From an uncultured Succinivibrionaceae bacterium (GTDB taxonomy: Bacteria; Pseudomonadota; Gammaproteobacteria; Enterobacterales; Succinivibrionaceae), in the NCBI GenBank assembly GCA_949286015.1, contig CASEBB010000017.1:1-60725 (forward strand): DNA of 60,725 nucleotides, written 5' to 3'. Made by a program: the position numbers and the translations under genes. Positions 34,578 to 45,043 of this stretch are shown here, piece by piece (positions within the stretch are counted from its first letter, which is position 1; each line of letters opens with the position of its first letter). The notes under the pieces were generated by a model that was not told the origin of the DNA, searched no databases, and was given only the letters and a program-made list of their open reading frames with translations.

Positions 34578-35210
34578 TTAGGCAGAGAACATCTCGTAGA
34601 TGATGTAAAGCACCACTAAGAGCACGCACGCCCAACCGATACGGTCGATGTACTTGCGCAGCGCATGCTCCATCTTTTCGCCGCCAAACATAATGATGCC
34701 CGCGACTAGGAAGAAGCGCATGCCACGTCCCACTAAGGAGATCAGCACAAAGTTTAAGATGTTGAGCATGCCCACCGAGCCAGTATTAGCCATACTCTCG
34801 GCTGCGACCACACCGGTGGTGACGGCAATGACCTTATAAGGCACAGGGGTAAAGGCGCCAATAAAGACCATTAAGATGCCGTACTTGAGGGTAAACCACT
34901 CACGCACCGTCTGCATCGAGGCCTCGTAATTAAGCCATGCGATGAGATCGGCAATGTACGGGTCGTAGATGAAGTAGCCTAAGTAGTAACCGCAGACTGC
35001 ACCTAAGACCGAGGTAATGGTGGTTAAAGCGGCGTAGTGCAAAGAGCGCTTAGGGCGCGCTAAGCACATTGGCATCAGCATGACATCAGGTGGAATTGGC
35101 CAGAAGATAGCTTCGATAAAGCTGTTTATGCCTAAGAACCACGGGGCCTTGGGATGCTTGGCCAGCTTAATACAGACCTCGTAGAGGTAAGTAAAGATAT
35201 TTAGTTTCAA
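34578..35210 (-). CDS. yqaA: YqaA-like VTT/DedA-family membrane protein
   Basis: This is a small integral membrane protein of the VTT (SNARE-associated/DedA) superfamily; members act as lipid scramblases or flippases. The family blocks FWPIPPDVMLMPMCLARP, TSVLGAVCGYYLGYF, FIGAFTPVPYKVIAVTTGV and GRGMRFFLVAGIIMFGGEKME match YqaA of vibrios and relatives. The preferred start is the TTG at 35210, preceded by AGAGG, which gives LKLNIFTYLYEV; the frame stays open to 35243. In Vibrio-type genomes yqaA sits between pcm and nlpD, and here it also neighbours nlpD, although pcm, surE and truD are missing upstream. Confidence 0.85.
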   Translation of the reverse strand: MKLNIFTYLYEVCIKLAKHPKAPWFLGINSFIEAIFWPIPPDVMLMPMCLARPKRSLHYAALTTITSVLGAVCGYYLGYFIYDPYIADLIAWLNYEASMQTVREWFTLKYGILMVFIGAFTPVPYKVIAVTTGVVAAESMANTGSVGMLNILNFVLISLVGRGMRFFLVAGIIMFGGEKMEHALRKYIDRIGWACVLLVVLYIIYEMFSA

Positions 35211-35494
35211 GGGGATGCGACCTCTTAAACAAAAGATAGACAAACAGCTTTAGGGAAAATCGGAGGGAGTGGCAAACGAGTGGCGTGGGAGTAAAAGTGG
35301 GAGTGGGAATGGCTTGGAAATAGCGCTTGCGTAACAGCAGATGCAACAGGGAATGACGCCAAGAAAATACTGGAGCGTGGCAAGGTGGCTGGTGCCAGCT
35401 GAGCGCACGCCACAGACGGCGTACCACCCAACAAAGACAGTAAGGAATGAGTGAGCGAATAAATGACAGAGAAGGGGATGAGTGATGGCAACAT

Positions 35495-35592
35495 CACACC
35501 TCGAGATGAATGGTGCAAGTGAGTGCCTATCTTAAGACGGTGCACCATGATTACCCTAAAGTCCTTCATCTATTAAGTCAGTCGTTCCTAAC
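35495..35592. repeat. Dispersed ~100-bp repeat, family R4
   Basis: This copy is close to the apparent consensus: ACACCTCGAGATGAATGGTG, GTGCCTATCTTAAGA, GGTGCACCATGATTACCC, then CCTTCATCTATTAAGTCAGTC and GTTCCTAAC. The segment GGTGCACC plus the flanking arms could fold. The rest of the 35211-35672 gap holds a GCGCC-like palindrome near 35620 and nothing else I recognise. Confidence 0.7.
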
Positions 35593-35672
35593 GAGCTTAA
35601 GGTCACGCCTTATCGTGAGAGGCGGCCGAGTTGCACCTCAAGGTAAAAGGCTGCGCCTGCACTCTTAGAGCC

Positions 35673-36164
35673 TTAGTGTTCTTGCGCCCAAAGCAGCGCC
35701 ACGGCCTCAACGGCGATGCCTTCTTTACGCCCCACAAAGCCGAGCTTTTCGGTGGTGGTGGCCTTAACACTGACCTGCGACAGCTCAAGGTGTAAATCAG
35801 CGGCGATGTTCTCGCGCATGGCCTGCTCATAAGGCAGCATCTTTGGGGCTTGGGCCATAATGGTAATGTCCACATTGCCCACAACATAGCCCTGCTGAGT
35901 AATGCGCGCATAGACATCGCGTAAGAGCACACGGCTATCGATGTTTAAGAACTGGTCGTCGTTATCAGGGTAGAGCTGGCCGATATCACCTAAGGCTAAG
36001 GCCCCTAAGAGGGCATCACAAAGGGCATGCAGCACCACATCACCATCGGAGTGGGCGATTAAGCCCTGCTCATAAGGGACTTTAACGCCGCCTAAGGTGC
36101 AGGGGCCGTCGCCTCCAAACTTATGGACGTCAAAACCGTGGCCGATACGCATTGGCTGTTGCAT
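35673..36164 (-). CDS. ispF: 2-C-methyl-D-erythritol 2,4-cyclodiphosphate synthase IspF
   Basis: IspF makes MEcPP in the methylerythritol phosphate pathway to isoprenoids. The zinc and substrate motifs [30 protein letters not shown] and the C-terminal [18 protein letters not shown] are complete. The ATG at 36164 is chosen because AAGGA lies eight bases upstream; the ATG at 36173 would overlap that site. Length is normal, about 163 residues. It lies directly downstream of ispD on the same strand, as in E. coli. Confidence 0.95.
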   Translation of the reverse strand: MQQPMRIGHGFDVHKFGGDGPCTLGGVKVPYEQGLIAHSDGDVVLHALCDALLGALALGDIGQLYPDNDDQFLNIDSRVLLRDVYARITQQGYVVGNVDITIMAQAPKMLPYEQAMRENIAADLHLELSQVSVKATTTEKLGFVGRKEGIAVEAVALLWAQEH

Positions 36165-36290
36165 GGCGGTCATCCTTTATGGTGCGCAGAAAAGCGGTTG
36201 TTTGATGGTGGTTGTGGTGATTGTGTTGTTGGTGGTGGCAGTTAAGTCCGCCCCTTAAGGCGCGGCGCTAAGGCGCTGTGCGCATGCTGG

Positions 36291-37691
36291 CTAATGAAAA
36301 GCTTGCAGCAGCGACTGCATCAAGAGCAAGTCACTTGGCGTCGTCAGCTTAAAGTTGAGCGGGCTGCCCGTGACCAAGAGCACGGCCTTGCCCATAAACT
36401 CCAGCGCTGAGGACTCATCCGTAAGAGGTGCTCCCTTGCTCTGCGCAGATTCAATGGCGGCAATGAGGTCAGCCACGGCAAAAAGCTGCGGCGTCTGCGC
36501 AGCGTACATGGAAGAGCGATCGACAGTGCCGCCAATCACGCTTAAGTGCAGGTCTGCGCCGCTTGTGGCGGCTTGCTCGGGCGCTAAGGCCGCTTGCACT
36601 TGCTGCGCAATGTCCTGCGCTTGCGTGGCAGCGCTCTGGGCGGCTGCGGCCGCCCCAGCACCACTGGCAGCAGCCTCTGCTGCTGGGGTGAGCACGGCGC
36701 TCCCCACGCGCGCTTTTAAGGTATCAGCGACAGTACAGCCTAAGATGCCACCTGCAAAATTGTAGTCACTGACACCAACCGCTACGGATAAAACCAACTT
36801 CTCGATATCGCGCAGCATAACCAATGGGCGGGCGGCATCATGGACTAAGACCCATGGGGTTTGCACCGCATGCAAGCCAGCTAAGACACTATCAACGCGC
36901 TCCTTTCCACCGGTGGTGGTGACCACGCGCTGTAAGTCACCTAAGCAGGTGTACTTAAAGTAAGGGTCGTCAGCAGAGAGCACTACGATAACACGGGCAA
37001 CATATGGGGAACTTAGGAGCTTTAATACGGTGTGCTCTAAAACGCTCTTGCCGTCAAGTTGCAGGTACTGCTTGGGGACAGTAGCGCCCATGCGCTTGCC
37101 CACACCGGCCGCGACCACGACCGCATCGATAAAGCCTAAAGGCGCTGGGTGTAAGGCGTGCTCGTTTTCTTTACTATGGGTGGTTTTAAAGTGCTCGGGG
37201 GCTGGGCCTGCCCAGCCGTAGACTTGCTTGAGCTTCTCCTGCATGGAGGCGGAGACATTAATTTGCGGGCCGGTAAAGAGGTAGTGCAGGAATTGCTGCA
37301 CCTCGTAGGTGGCTTGCTCTTGGCGGGTGCGGGGAGCGGCGCTGGCTGCGGCGGCAGGAGAGGTGGAGGAGTCGTGAGTGGCAGCAGCACTCTCAGCAGA
37401 GGCGGCCTTATGGCCGTAGTGGGCAGCATCGTCCTGACCTAAGAGCTGTGGCTGGAGCTTGGCGTACATCATTTCTTCGATGGCACGCAGGCGGCTGCTA
37501 AAGATTTCGTTGGAGCCGCTGGCACAGAGGTCTTTGAGCTTGGTAATGATATCCGGATCGAAGCGCTCGAGGGTGCTGACCTGGCCTAAGCAGCCCATGG
37601 TGACATGTTCGATCTTATTGCCCACACGCACCGAGCGCTTCAAATAGACGTATTGGCGATCGGCGGTGAATTTTTTGACCTCGACGTACAT
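36291..37691 (-). CDS. ispD: IspD (MEP cytidylyltransferase) fused to a transposase-like N-terminal domain
   Basis: Numbered from the TTG at 37703 (ATG 37691 is residue 5), residues 191-470 are IspD, which makes CDP-ME from MEP and CTP: VVVAAGVGKRMGATVPKQYL, HDAARPL, and the late TVDRSSMYAAQTPQ and LTDESSALE blocks. Residues 333-390, between DTLKAR and GGTVDR, are an Ala/Gln-rich insertion where E. coli has about ten residues. The first ~190 residues are extra. Residues 5-60 (RQYVYLKRSVRVGNKIEH, LGQVSTLERFDPDIITKLKDL) resemble the N-terminal domain of IS1634/IS4-type transposases (pattern YVYL-x-(x)n-GK-(x)n-LG). A low-complexity linker and a short helical segment follow. ATG 37691 has AAGGAG 12 bases upstream. 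The protein is about double the usual 236 residues. Confidence 0.9.
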   Translation of the reverse strand: MYVEVKKFTADRQYVYLKRSVRVGNKIEHVTMGCLGQVSTLERFDPDIITKLKDLCASGSNEIFSSRLRAIEEMMYAKLQPQLLGQDDAAHYGHKAASAESAAATHDSSTSPAAAASAAPRTRQEQATYEVQQFLHYLFTGPQINVSASMQEKLKQVYGWAGPAPEHFKTTHSKENEHALHPAPLGFIDAVVVAAGVGKRMGATVPKQYLQLDGKSVLEHTVLKLLSSPYVARVIVVLSADDPYFKYTCLGDLQRVVTTTGGKERVDSVLAGLHAVQTPWVLVHDAARPLVMLRDIEKLVLSVAVGVSDYNFAGGILGCTVADTLKARVGSAVLTPAAEAAASGAGAAAAAQSAATQAQDIAQQVQAALAPEQAATSGADLHLSVIGGTVDRSSMYAAQTPQLFAVADLIAAIESAQSKGAPLTDESSALEFMGKAVLLVTGSPLNFKLTTPSDLLLMQSLLQAFH

Positions 37692-37940
37692 TGCCGCGAG
37701 CAACTCCTTGTAACGCAGAGATGGTGCTAAAGGCAGAAGCGCGTGCGCAGTTAGGCGCAGGTTACTTCCTCTTGTGGTTATTAATTTAGCACATTTGGGC
37801 GGGGGTACTTACGGCAGCCAGCTTACACCTGCTGAGCACTACTCTAAGAGCACTTGGCGCAGACGGCACGAATGCCACGACAACGCACGGCGCCGTAGCG
37901 CCAAGGCAAGGCAAGGCTCTGGGCAGCGCTCCACGTACCC

Positions 37941-38062
37941 CCCAAAAGCGCCTCACGGCGCCTTAGCACGAGAGTAGCGCCGCAGCAAACAACAACTACT
38001 CTCAGGGTAAAGCACCTGATTGTAGGCATTTGCCCTCTTTGGGCTTTGCTTGTTGCTACCCT
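37941..38062. repeat. Dispersed ~125-bp repeat, family R3
   Basis: It begins AAAAGCGCCTCACGGCGCCTTAG and continues with ACGAGAGTAG, CTCTCAGGGTAAAGCACC, TGATTGTAGGCA, CCTCTTTGGGCTTTGCTTGT and TACCC. Related copies lie at 46801-46926, 48707-48830 (inverted) and, partially, 47251-47330. The rest of the 37692-38378 gap between ftsB and ispD, which are adjacent in E. coli, holds nothing recognised. Confidence 0.65.
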
Positions 38063-38378
38063 CTCGCGCCACACCACCTGCAACACCAACTGAGGATACA
38101 TGGAGAGCGTGGAGTGAAGTAGGTGGGGACTTGCTGCACCCTACACAAAAGATAGCTGCTGACGCCTTGAGCCTGCACTGCAAAGCGCCACACCGCAGCG
38201 CAAGGAAAGCCTACTGCTAAACACCACCACCACCTACCACAAGTACAAGCAGTGAGGTGGTGCGGGGAAGCTGGGTAAGTGACAGCCAGTTGCGCCAGCT
38301 CTAAGGCTGGGCAAACGCTCTACTCTGCGCCCTACTTTGCAGTGCTCTCAGCGGTGCTCAGTGTAGAGTCGCCCCCTG

Positions 38379-39047
38379 CTACTTTAAGCGAATCGGCATG
38401 GAGCGAATCTTATCGTCGGTAGCGAGCACACGGTAAAAGCGCTCATTGGGCTTAATGAGGCCCAACTCCGAGCGCGCTAGCTCCTCAACAGCAATCGAGC
38501 CCTGCTGCAAGTCGTTAATCTGATCTGCCACATCCTGATTCTGCTTTTGCAAGTACAGCGCTTGCGTTTGTGCTTCCTGCAACTGCACTTGCACACGCTC
38601 GTACTGCTGACGGCCGTTATAGCCGTAGTAGAGGTTGTAGGCTAAAAACACGCACACCAAAAACAAAATCACGCCCACAGCAATCATACTGTAGTTGTGG
38701 CGGCGGGCCAGCATCTCCTGACGCAAGCGCTCACGGGCAGCGGCTTCTTTGGCGTCTTCCTCGTCAGCCTTTTGGCTGGCGACTACCTGCTCAATGGCCT
38801 GTGAGGTTAGAAGCTTATTGTTGATAGGAGCTTGGGGGGCACTAGGAGCGGCCTCGATGGCGGCAATAGGCTTATGGGCACCACCAAAGGTAGGGGTGGC
38901 GTTGCTAGGCGCGGCGCTCTTTTGCTCGGCGGCAGCGGCTTTAGTGGACTCGGCGGCTGACCCCTTTTTTGTGGTGGCTGCGGGATTAGAATGCGCGCTA
39001 GCTGCGGCCGGAAGGGCGGCATTCATTGTGGGGGCGGCAGTGGTCAT
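38379..39047 (-). CDS. ftsB: Cell division protein FtsB with long N-terminal tail
   Basis: FtsB forms the FtsQLB complex that activates septal peptidoglycan synthesis. Residues 119-141 are the single membrane span, 146-183 a periplasmic coiled coil, followed by the conserved VEELARSELGLIKPNERFYRVL. E. coli FtsB has 103 residues with almost no cytoplasmic part. Here about 115 Ala/Ser/Lys-rich residues precede the membrane span, the last 30 strongly charged. The ATG at 39047 is followed by an open frame; the ribosome binding site is weak, so an internal start such as Met112 is conceivable. It lies between pyrG and ispD on the same strand, like the eno/pyrG-ftsB-ispD-ispF order of many gammaproteobacteria. 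Confidence 0.85.
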   Translation of the reverse strand: MTTAAPTMNAALPAAASAHSNPAATTKKGSAAESTKAAAAEQKSAAPSNATPTFGGAHKPIAAIEAAPSAPQAPINNKLLTSQAIEQVVASQKADEEDAKEAAARERLRQEMLARRHNYSMIAVGVILFLVCVFLAYNLYYGYNGRQQYERVQVQLQEAQTQALYLQKQNQDVADQINDLQQGSIAVEELARSELGLIKPNERFYRVLATDDKIRSMPIRLK

Positions 39048-39257
39048 GGCTATCCAGATATGAGAGAAAAGCTGATAAATATCGCTTTTTAAGGTGCAAG
39101 AAACGTGCGCTGCCGCATTAAGTGGCGCTTACGGCGCTTATCTCGAACTTGTTTAGCCAATCCAGAAACACTAAGCCCCGCTGCCATTTCCCATCATGCG
39201 ATCGAAAACAGCAGTGGGGCCGCAGCCTAAAGGGCTTAATCAGCGTCAGCGCAGCGC

Positions 39258-40958
<1,701 letters not shown>

Positions 40959-41276
40959 TTATAGCATGCAGCTGACACAAAAGCGCAAAAACAAGCGCGG
41001 GAGATCGGCATCTCTTGGCGCAAAGGGGCGGCCGATGCTATCGCCTCGAGGCGGCGCTGGCTGTGGTATTTTACGTTTCGCGCGCCGAAGCAAGGGCAGG
41101 GGCAGGGACGTAGGCAGTGGCAGCGACCACCGGCACAGACCAAAGGCAGCAGGACATGGGACAGGAACAGACTAAAAGCGCACAACGCCACGGGCACCAG
41201 CGCCCCACGTAGCGTTATCTCAAGGGAACTGACGTCGTGGAGTTGAGCCTGATTTTCCAAAAACCGCTAATATACG

Positions 41277-41380
41277 GCCTTTACCTAAGAGTGATGCCCC
41301 TTACTGGCATCGATCACAGGTAAGGAACGGCTTATTTATCAGGAAAAATAAATACGAGCCAACTCCCCGATGTCAGGGGA
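41277..41380. other. Cluster of three hairpins in the relA-pyrG gap
   Basis: Three adjacent stems are visible. The first is CCTTTACCT/AGGTAAGG with an inner GATGCC/GGCATC (41293-41298, 41306-41311) separated by symmetric 6-nt internal loops. The second is GGCT-TATTTAT/ATAAATA-CG-AGCC (41329-41360). The third is TCCCC/GGGGA (41364-41380). Read on the minus strand they lie about 350 bp upstream of pyrG and 550 bp after relA. They could be a regulatory leader, a small RNA or processed 3' structures. The flanks (40923-41276, 41381-41932) hold one R4-like repeat near 41795-41850 and nothing else I recognise. Confidence 0.4.
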
Positions 41381-41932
41381 AGGATAAAGCGCAGCTTTTA
41401 CGATAGCGTTTTCTCCCTGTGTGCACAGCTACATGTCATTAACCTACCATAGAGGTACGTCGCGGTAGCGACGCTTGCTGCGCCCTATCAGGTTTCTGCG
41501 TCAATGGTCTTAACCCCACCGCAAAGGCCGATTTTAAGCCAATCACATAGAGGTAAATACTCTAAAGGAGCAAGGGGAAAACGCTCTCGCTTTACCTTAA
41601 ATGTCACGACAGTGGCCGATGGCACGTGCACACACGCTGAGAGCACGCTCGCGTGAGGAAATGCCACTCTTAGCAGCACCATCAGAGCGCAGGCGGCATA
41701 CGCCCGCAGGACTGCCTGAGGTGTAAGGGCAGCGCCCTGCGCGCTGCTAAGGAGCGACTTACCGCATAGATGACGGGCTTTAGGGCGATCATGCTGACCT
41801 CACCTTAAGGTAGGCTCTGGCGAGCCCCCCTTTATCTCGCAGTGGAGGTTGTTGCCATCATTCCCCCATGCAGCCGTCAGTTACTAGAGCACTCACTCCT
41901 CAGAGCAGCCCCGCAAAGAGCTGCCTCTTAAG

Positions 41933-44173
41933 TTACACTCGCGCTGCCGAGCGCACCTGCTTCATCTCCCGCAGCTTCGTTAAGACGCGATTTAACGCCG
42001 GTAAGTTCACCAACATCAAGTCGATGTCGATAATGGACAGATCCTTTTGTCTGTCAGTGTGCGAGCGCACCCCTAAGACATTGATCTTCTCATTGGCAAT
42101 CACGGTCGTGATATCACGCAGCAGCCCTGAGTAGTCCGAGGCTACGACCTTAATGGTCACCGTAAAGCCCTCAGCGGAGGCCTCATTACCCCACTGGGTG
42201 GCGATGACGCGCTCAGGGTTCTTTTTGATCAGTCCCCGTAACTGTGGGCAATTAGCCTTGTGAATCGACACGCCACGGCCTTGGGTAATAAAGCCGACGA
42301 TGTCATCCCCTGGGATTGGCTGGCAGCACTTAGCGATGTGGGTCATGAGGTCAGACTGACCATCAACCACAATACGGCGCTGCTTTTGGTTGGTGCGATT
42401 CAGAAGCTGCTGATTGGTCTTTTCCGAGATCAGCGATTGCAGCTCAAGTTCCTTGTGATCCTGCTGCTTAAAGACGCGCTCTTCTAAAGCCGCAATCACT
42501 TGGTTGATCTTGATGTCACCAGCGCCAATACCGGCATAAATGTCATTGACGGTCTTGACGTTAAAGCGCGACAGCTTCTCCTTTAAGAACGAGGCGACCT
42601 GATCCTTATTAAGGCCGATGCCACGCCGTGCGACTTCACGCTCTAAGATGTCATCACCGGCCTGCACGTTCTTGTCGTAATCGACCTTGCGGAACCAGTT
42701 GATGACCTTAGCGCGAGCGCGGGAGGTCTTTAAGTAACCGTTGTCAGCGTTAATCCAATCACGCGACGGATTTGGCTCCTTTTGCGTGATGATCTCTACC
42801 TGCTCACCGGTCTTGAGCTTGTAGGTGTAAGGCACGATGCGACCATCAACCTTAGCGCCGATGCAGCGGTGGCCGACCATGGTGTGCACTTGGTAGGCAA
42901 AATCAAGCGGTGTCGCCCCAGTTGGCAGGTCAATAACCTCACCTCGTGGGGTAAAGACGTAGACGCGATCCTCAAACACCTGCTTGCGGAACTCATCAAG
43001 CAGCGCGCCGGACTCCACCATGTCATCACGCCACGCTAAGAGCTTACGCAGCCAGTTGATACGCTGCTCCACGCCCGAGCCTAAGCCACCGCCTTCTTTG
43101 TACTTCCAGTGAGCAGCGACGCCGAGCTCAGCCATTTGGTGCATGGCCTTAGTGCGGAACTGGATTTCAACGACCTTGTGGCCAGGGCCATAGACTACGG
43201 TGTGAATGGACTGGTAGCCATTTGGCTTAGGATTGGCGATGTAATCGTCAAATTCCTTGTCGATGTGCGCAAAGTTGCTGTGCACCACACTCAGGGCCGC
43301 ATAGCAGTCCTCGACGCTGTCTAGGATCACACGCACGGCACGCACGTCGTAGAGCTCGCTAAACGGCAGGTGCTTGCGCTGCATCTTACGCCAGATGCTG
43401 TAGATGTGCTTAGGACGGCCATAGACCTCAGCACCGTGGATGCCGTTGTCCTCTAAGAGCTTTTGCAGGTTGGAGACAAACTGCTCTATGTAGCGCTCAC
43501 GCTCAACGCGCTTTTCGCCAAGATCGCGAGCGATCTCTTTGTAGTAGTCGTTGTGGAGGAAGCGGAAAGCTAAATCCTCAAGCTCCCACTTGAGCTGACC
43601 AATACCTAAGCGGTTAGCCAGTGGCGCGTAGATATTGGCAATCTCACGGGCAATGGAGAGGCGAGTCACCTCGTCAGCGTTTTTGGCCGCACGGATCACC
43701 GCAATGCGCTCGGCGAGCTTAATGACCACGGCACGCACGTCGTCGACCATGGATAAGAGCATGCGGCGCACTTTATCGACCTGCGCCTCAGTATTCTTAT
43801 TGGAGTTGAGGTTTTGCAGGAAGCGGATGGCCTCCATGTCTTTGACTTTGAGGAGCAGCTTTTTGATGTTCGCGCCAAAGGTCTCCTCGACCTTTTCTAA
43901 ATCAAGGGCTTGCGCCTCATAGGCCGGATATAAAAAGGCCACGATGAGGGAGTCAAGATCCATGTTCAGCGTCATGAGAATGGAGATAATCTCCGCTGAG
44001 AGATTACTCATGGCCTTGATGTCGGAGGCTGGGCGCTCTTTTTTGTGCAGGCAGGCGACCACAAACTCGTGGCATTGCTGCAACTTGAGCTTTTGCTCCT
44101 CAGGCAGGTTTAACTTTGCGGCCCACGAATCAAAGTCAAAAGAGGCTTCGTGGGTATCTCGTAACGCAACCAT
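41933..44173 (-). CDS. relA: (p)ppGpp synthetase RelA
   Basis: RelA senses uncharged tRNA on stalled ribosomes and makes (p)ppGpp. The domain order is complete: an inactive HD-like region (MLLSMVDDVRAVVIKLAERI, lacking HD), the synthetase core (YGRPKHIYSIWRKM, NPKPNGYQSIHT, VEIQFRT), TGS (VYVFTPRGEVIDLPTGATPLDFAY), a Cys-containing zinc-finger region (IAKCCQPIPGD) and a C-terminal ACT domain. The missing HD residues separate it from SpoT. It is 746 residues (E. coli 744) with no insertion. ATG 44173 has GGGAG six bases upstream. rlmD lies upstream on the same strand, as in E. coli. Confidence 0.96.
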   Translation of the reverse strand: MVALRDTHEASFDFDSWAAKLNLPEEQKLKLQQCHEFVVACLHKKERPASDIKAMSNLSAEIISILMTLNMDLDSLIVAFLYPAYEAQALDLEKVEETFGANIKKLLLKVKDMEAIRFLQNLNSNKNTEAQVDKVRRMLLSMVDDVRAVVIKLAERIAVIRAAKNADEVTRLSIAREIANIYAPLANRLGIGQLKWELEDLAFRFLHNDYYKEIARDLGEKRVERERYIEQFVSNLQKLLEDNGIHGAEVYGRPKHIYSIWRKMQRKHLPFSELYDVRAVRVILDSVEDCYAALSVVHSNFAHIDKEFDDYIANPKPNGYQSIHTVVYGPGHKVVEIQFRTKAMHQMAELGVAAHWKYKEGGGLGSGVEQRINWLRKLLAWRDDMVESGALLDEFRKQVFEDRVYVFTPRGEVIDLPTGATPLDFAYQVHTMVGHRCIGAKVDGRIVPYTYKLKTGEQVEIITQKEPNPSRDWINADNGYLKTSRARAKVINWFRKVDYDKNVQAGDDILEREVARRGIGLNKDQVASFLKEKLSRFNVKTVNDIYAGIGAGDIKINQVIAALEERVFKQQDHKELELQSLISEKTNQQLLNRTNQKQRRIVVDGQSDLMTHIAKCCQPIPGDDIVGFITQGRGVSIHKANCPQLRGLIKKNPERVIATQWGNEASAEGFTVTIKVVASDYSGLLRDITTVIANEKINVLGVRSHTDRQKDLSIIDIDLMLVNLPALNRVLTKLREMKQVRSAARV

Positions 44174-44671
44174 GAAAAACTCCCTTCTTATCAGGGGTTA
44201 TCACCTGAAAGCCCCGCCGCCATCGCGTAAGCGTCAGCAGCGCACGAGCACTAACAGTACTTAGCGGTGGCAACCACCGCACGCGCGGTGACAGGGCCAA
44301 TAAAATGCGAACTGAGCGGTCGCATGCCACCTTGGAGTAACTACTAACCGCAGCAGCCTTTTGCCGTGGTCACTGCCATTGGCGCAAGCTCTCTTTGTTA
44401 GTTGCGCCTTACCAGCGGCGGCTACAGGGCAGACAGCGTGATGACAGTGGTAGTGGTGGTGGTGACTAAGCCAACTACCTCTAAGTGGTAGTCGAGCGCA
44501 CAGGGCGATAAATTCTGCAGCAACAGTGGCTATGTTCCCGCAGAGCAGGCGTAAGGCGCCTTGTTAAGGGACTGCACGTCTTGTGCTAACTACAGAGCAG
44601 TCAGCTTCAGTCCAGTCACCTGCGTGGTAGCATCCACCAAACAACTTACCCTGAGGTAAAACAGCTCGACG

Positions 44672-44790
44672 CAGAGTTTGCGGGAGACCACAACTTAGCC
44701 TCACTCCTTGAGGCAAGCACCAGAGCCGTGGTTATGGCGTTTCATGTGAGCCACCTCAAGTAGTGTGGGTGCTCTCTCCACCAAACACTG
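44672..44790. repeat. MITE-like element, family R2, copy B
   Basis: The element starts CAGAGTTTGCGGGAG (44672) and ends CTCCACCAAACACTG (44790). Inside are GGCAAGCACCAGAGCCGTGG, TTATGGCGTTTCATGTGAGC and CACCTCAAGTAGTGTG, matching copies A and C. A solo end, ATCCACCAAAC, lies about 35 bp before it (near 44635). The remainder of the 44174-45043 gap shows no gene. Confidence 0.7.
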
Positions 44791-45043
44791 AGGAAAGCCG
44801 GTAACTCACCCCCAGCTGCGGCACGGAGTGCGGGAGAAAGTTGGCTTCATCCACCTGCCGCTTGTTTTGTGGGCACCTACGCTCATGCAGGGAGAGCAGC
44901 AGTAGCTGGCACTAAGGGCAGCAACAACAGCAACGCGTAGCGCCAAAAGCCAGCGCCACAAAAAGTAAGAGCAAGAGCCCCTACTTCTAAGCCGCGACGG
45001 CTGCCACTATGCGCCCTTTCACGCCACTCCCTACAGGGTGGAC

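Noticed and set aside
34494..34612. Ser/Arg/Lys-rich plus-strand micro-ORF
   Set aside because: Created by a 9-bp tandem repeat and overlapping yqaA antisense; no good ribosome binding site spacing.
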